A DNA stretch of 8,263 bases from Verrucomicrobiota bacterium (GTDB lineage: Bacteria; Verrucomicrobiota; Verrucomicrobiia; Opitutales; UBA2995), in the NCBI GenBank assembly GCA_027297085.1, contig JAPUIL010000704.1, forward strand, positions 1 through 8,263, written 5' to 3'. The position numbers and the translations under genes are program-made. Below the pieces are notes generated by a model that worked only from the letters and a program-made list of their open reading frames with translations, was not told the DNA's origin and did not search any database. Positions within the stretch are counted from its first letter, which is position 1. Each line of letters opens with the position of its first letter. This document shows, one piece after another, positions 5,175 to 8,263 of the stretch.

Positions 5175-7394
5175 ATGGCCCAGACAAACAACAGTAGCAG
5201 TCGCTTCATGCGGGCAATCCAGAATGGGGATTACCTCCTTGCAGCGGCATTGTTTACAGTGGTGATCGTGCTCATCCTGCCAGTTCCCAAGGCGATTCTC
5301 GACAGCTTGCTTGCGCTCAGCATCGGCTTTTCAGTTCTGATTTTATTGGTCATCATTTACGTCCGCGAGCCGGTGCAGCTTTCGGTGTTCCCTTCAGTCC
5401 TTCTGATTGCGACCCTGTACAGGCTGGCGCTCAATGTCGCTTCAACGCGGCTTATTCTTTTGGATGGAGATGCAGGAAAGATCATCTCGTCATTCGGACA
5501 ATTTGTCGTGGGTGGCAATTACGTGGTCGGGGGGGTCATATTCCTCATCCTGGTAATCGTTAATTTCCTGGTTATTACCAAAGGTGCTGGTCGAATAGCC
5601 GAAGTAGCTGCCCGTTTCACACTCGACGCCATGCCCGGTAAGCAAATGGCCATCGATGCCGAGCTCAACGCAGGCATTATCGATGAGACCACCGCGCAGA
5701 AGCGTCGCGAAAAGATACAACAGGAAGCTGACTTCTACGGTAAGATGGACGGTGCGAGCAAGTTCGTCCGCGGAGATGCTATCGCCGGTATTCTCATAAC
5801 GTTGATCAATGTAATTGCAGGCTTTGGCATTGGCATGCTGCAGCGCGGGATGACGTTGCAGGAAAGTCTCAAACTCTACACGTTGCTTTCTATTGGTGAT
5901 GGTCTGGTTTCCCAAATCCCTGCTTTGATTCTCTCTCTGGCTGCCGGTCTCCTTATTACCCGTGCATCCGGACGGCAGAATCTGGGTAGCAGCTTAGCGC
6001 GTCAATTGGGGTTTTATCCGCGTGCTCTTGGTATCCTTGGTGGCATTCTATTTTTCTTTGCCGTCTTGCCGGGCATGCCACGCATTCCTTTTGTTACTTT
6101 AGGCGGCCTGTCCATCGCGATGGCTGTCTTGATGAAGCGTCGCAATCTTGATGCCACTCGTTTCTCGAGCCTGCTCGATGAAGCGGAGTCGGATGAGGAT
6201 GCAAACACTCCCTTGCCAGTGGGTGGGGCGACTCAGGGCTCAGGCGCCACTGCCGGGGAAGGCGATGCAGAAGAAGCACCTAGTGTTTCGCCACCTGTAA
6301 ACGAGGAACTCCAGAAACTGGTGAATATCGACGTGATATCGATTGAGCTTGGTTACTCGTTGTTGCGCTTGGCGGATGAGAGTAAGGGCGGTGACTTAAT
6401 CGACCGTATCACCGGTCTTCGAAAAAGTTTTGCCCGCGAGATGGGTCTAGTGCTTCCGACGGTTGCAGTGCGTGACAATTTTGAACTGGAGGCTAACGAT
6501 TACAGATTCCTGCTTCGTGGTAAGTCTGTGGCTCAGGGACGTTTACTTCCGAACCGCTCGCTGGCCATGAATGTCAGCAACAGTACGGTCAAGATTCCCG
6601 GTGAGAAGACCAAGGAACCGGTCTTCGGACTCGATGCTATCTGGGTCGATGAAAACGGTAGGAAGACCGCCGAAATGAACGGCTTTACCGTGGTTGATTC
6701 GACCTCAGTACTTTGTACTCATCTCTCGGAAACTTTCCGTACCTACGCAGGCGAGGTACTCGACCGGCAAGCGGTACAAAAGATGATCGATCACGTGAAG
6801 GAGAACCATCCAGCACTGATCGACGAGCTCTTCCCTGATTTGGTTTCTATCGGCATCGTGCAAGGTGTACTTTCCAACCTGTTACGCGAAGGAGTATCCA
6901 TTCGTAACCTCAATTTGATTTTGGAAAGCATTGGGGATATGGCTCCTCATTCTAAGAATGTGAACGATCTCTCAGAACACACCCGGCGACGGCTCGCGCC
7001 CTACATTGTGGATCAATATGAATATCGGCCGGGCTTTGTGAAAGCGATCACCTTGGATCCAAAGCTCGAGCAGTTTTTACTTTCCCGAGTTCAGCGGACT
7101 CAATTTGAAGTCAGTCTAACCATAGACCCGAATACCGCGCACGAAGTATTGTCTTGCATAACTCGTTTAATGTCGGAAATGAACACCGAAGGTTACACAC
7201 CGGTGATCGTGGTCATGCATGAGTTGCGCCTCGCCTTTAAACGCTTTTTCGAATCAACCCTGCCACGCTTGGTGGTCATCTCTTATCAGGAAATTCCCGT
7301 CAATACGGAAATTGAAAACTACGGGATCATACCCGCGCCGATGCTCAAGGAGGAGACGACTCCTGAACCGGCGAAAACTGAAGTCACCGTATGA
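5175..7394 (+). CDS. flhA: Flagellar export gate protein FlhA
   Basis: FlhA forms the nine-subunit export gate ring that uses the proton motive force and whose cytoplasmic domain receives chaperone-substrate complexes. The N-terminal part (to about residue 325) holds the membrane helices. The FHIPEP family signature runs from R140 (RIAEVAARFTLDAMPGKQMA). D192, K196 and D201 in MDGASKFVRGDAIAG line up, with a constant offset of 7, with Salmonella D199, K203 and D208, linked to proton-driven export. A long acidic/Gly/Ser/Pro linker spans about 333-375, before the cytoplasmic domain that starts near NEELQKLVNIDVISIELGYSLL. A Pro/Glu/Thr tail ends the protein. At 739 residues it is longer than Salmonella FlhA (692), with linker and tail contributing to the excess. 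No Shine-Dalgarno sequence is seen in the six-base gap after flhB (ACCACC). Confidence 0.98.
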   Translation: MAQTNNSSSRFMRAIQNGDYLLAAALFTVVIVLILPVPKAILDSLLALSIGFSVLILLVIIYVREPVQLSVFPSVLLIATLYRLALNVASTRLILLDGDAGKIISSFGQFVVGGNYVVGGVIFLILVIVNFLVITKGAGRIAEVAARFTLDAMPGKQMAIDAELNAGIIDETTAQKRREKIQQEADFYGKMDGASKFVRGDAIAGILITLINVIAGFGIGMLQRGMTLQESLKLYTLLSIGDGLVSQIPALILSLAAGLLITRASGRQNLGSSLARQLGFYPRALGILGGILFFFAVLPGMPRIPFVTLGGLSIAMAVLMKRRNLDATRFSSLLDEAESDEDANTPLPVGGATQGSGATAGEGDAEEAPSVSPPVNEELQKLVNIDVISIELGYSLLRLADESKGGDLIDRITGLRKSFAREMGLVLPTVAVRDNFELEANDYRFLLRGKSVAQGRLLPNRSLAMNVSNSTVKIPGEKTKEPVFGLDAIWVDENGRKTAEMNGFTVVDSTSVLCTHLSETFRTYAGEVLDRQAVQKMIDHVKENHPALIDELFPDLVSIGIVQGVLSNLLREGVSIRNLNLILESIGDMAPHSKNVNDLSEHTRRRLAPYIVDQYEYRPGFVKAITLDPKLEQFLLSRVQRTQFEVSLTIDPNTAHEVLSCITRLMSEMNTEGYTPVIVVMHELRLAFKRFFESTLPRLVVISYQEIPVNTEIENYGIIPAPMLKEETTPEPAKTEVTV
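7391..7394 (+). promoter_or_regulatory. ATGA stop/start overlap, flhA-flhF
   Basis: The flhF ATG (7391-7393) overlaps the flhA TGA (7392-7394), placing flhF in the same translation-coupled chain as the export genes. Confidence 0.75.
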
Positions 7395-8263
7395 AGACCC
7401 AAGCTAGAGAAATACGTTTTATCGCAAAATCCGCTCATGAAGCGGCGGATCATGTCCGTCGTGAACTGGGACCTGAGGCGCAAGTAATTTCTGTGCGCCA
7501 GGTGACCGGATCGGGATTACAGCGGTTTCTCAAAGCGCCTCAATTGGAGATTGTTGCCCGGGAATTTGAAGTTCAACCAGAGGTCGCAACTCCCCATTCA
7601 GAACCTCAGGGGATCAAGGAACCTGCATCGGTTGAAATCCCGGTAATAGCCAGATCAACGAAGCCTTCCCTGTCCTGTGGCGACCTGCTCGCGCGGGCCG
7701 GATTTTCGCTCGCTCTTATGGCTCGGCTCGAAGGGGCTGAGGCCTGGCGTGAGATTCAAAGTCTTTCCGTAGAGCAGGGGTTGCCGCGCGCGATCTCCTG
7801 GCTGCACAACTACCGCTCATCTCTTGTGAAAACCGAACGGCCCAGCCGTATCGCCTTTCTGGGTGGCCCAGGTTCAGGTAAAACAACTTCACTTTGCAAA
7901 TACCTCGCCCGCGAGGTCTTCATCCATGGTAAAAAACCGGAAGTACTCCGCTTGGAAGTCGACAAGCCACATCTGGACAATGGACTTTCTCTTTATTGCG
8001 ATATTCTGGGTGTGCGCTGCCTGGAGGACCCCTCCGAAGTAGGTTTTTCCAGCGAGCAGCCTGTATTAGTGGATGTGCCGGGCTTTTTATTGCATGCCGA
8101 CAACGAGAAAGAACGTATTCGTGAGGCGTTGGACGCCATCGAGGTGACCGGACGCGTACTGGTGCTGAATGCTGCTTACGAGGCTTCCGTTATGCAACGT
8201 TTTACCCAGGATGGAGCAGATATCGGTGCAAATTTCCAAGTTCTCACTCACCTCGATGAGTTG
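7391..8263 (+). CDS. flhF: FlhF-family SRP-type GTPase with degraded G motifs (3'-partial)
   Basis: FlhF is a third member of the SRP GTPase family (with Ffh and FtsY) and usually controls flagellar position and number, often with FlhG. The 291 codons visible run off the right edge. The N-terminal B domain is typical (REIRFIAKSAHEAADHVRRELGPEAQVISVRQV), followed by a variable linker (about 45-95) and a helical N domain (about 96-150). The P-loop GGPGSGKTT is at 158-166. The other motifs are eroded: DTYR is DKPH at 191-194, DTAGR is DVPGF at 228-232, and TKLDE is THLDE at 286-290. The frame is clean with no stops, so it is a maintained gene rather than an obvious pseudogene. GTP binding or hydrolysis may be weak or absent. 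Position after flhA supports the family call. Confidence 0.87.
   Translation, partial: MKTQAREIRFIAKSAHEAADHVRRELGPEAQVISVRQVTGSGLQRFLKAPQLEIVAREFEVQPEVATPHSEPQGIKEPASVEIPVIARSTKPSLSCGDLLARAGFSLALMARLEGAEAWREIQSLSVEQGLPRAISWLHNYRSSLVKTERPSRIAFLGGPGSGKTTSLCKYLAREVFIHGKKPEVLRLEVDKPHLDNGLSLYCDILGVRCLEDPSEVGFSSEQPVLVDVPGFLLHADNEKERIREALDAIEVTGRVLVLNAAYEASVMQRFTQDGADIGANFQVLTHLDEL

Noticed and set aside
5490..5915. 141-codon open frame on the minus strand opposite flhA
   Set aside because: It covers the FHIPEP signature region of FlhA, where strong protein constraint explains the open antisense frame.
7391..8263. flhF as a frameshifted pseudogene
   Set aside because: The whole visible frame is open, aligns collinearly with FlhF through the B, N and G domains, and keeps the P-loop, so the motif changes look like substitutions in a maintained gene.
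1..8263. Virulence-type (injectisome) type III secretion cluster
   Set aside because: FliL, FliM, FliN, FliO and FlhF accompany the export genes, and the export proteins carry flagellar-type signatures; injectisome clusters lack these partners.

Overview
The window is wholly coding on the + strand. It is an internal segment of one large flagellar operon: fliL (5' end cut off), fliM, fliN, fliO, fliP, fliQ, fliR, flhB, flhA and flhF (3' end cut off). All ten genes point the same way. They are separated by at most 26 bases, and three junctions are ATGA stop/start overlaps. I see no promoter, terminator, RNA gene, mobile element, CRISPR array or stretch without genes, so the transcript must start before the window and continue past it.

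Layout: 2-1821 encodes the motor/switch side, namely the stator-associated membrane protein FliL and the C-ring proteins FliM and FliN. 1818-7394 encodes the flagellar type III export apparatus: FliO (assembly factor), FliP/FliQ/FliR (export gate core), FlhB (substrate-specificity switch) and FlhA (export gate ring). 7391 to the end encodes an FlhF-type SRP-family GTPase, normally a regulator of where and how many flagella are built. FliP/Q/R with FlhB and FlhA form the secretion pore inside the MS ring. FliM and FliN form the cytoplasmic ring that sets rotation direction, and FliL sits at the stator-rotor interface.

Organism: a motile, probably Gram-negative (diderm) bacterium with roughly 50% GC. 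The order fliL-M-N-O-P-Q-R-flhB-flhA-flhF is an old arrangement shared by spirochaetes and several other phyla, so it does not fix the lineage. Shine-Dalgarno-like sequences are missing before most starts and clear only before fliQ and flhB. That would suit Verrucomicrobiota or a similar lineage, but this is a weak inference.

I find no undescribed system: this is a classical flagellar cluster. The most notable deviation is in FlhF. Its P-loop is intact, but the other visible GTPase motifs (DTYR, DTAGR, TKxD) are degraded to DKPH, DVPGF and THLD. Smaller points are a degenerate CheY-binding motif in FliM, a His/Gly/Ser repeat linker with competing hairpins in fliL, a very short FliN and a long low-complexity linker in FlhA.
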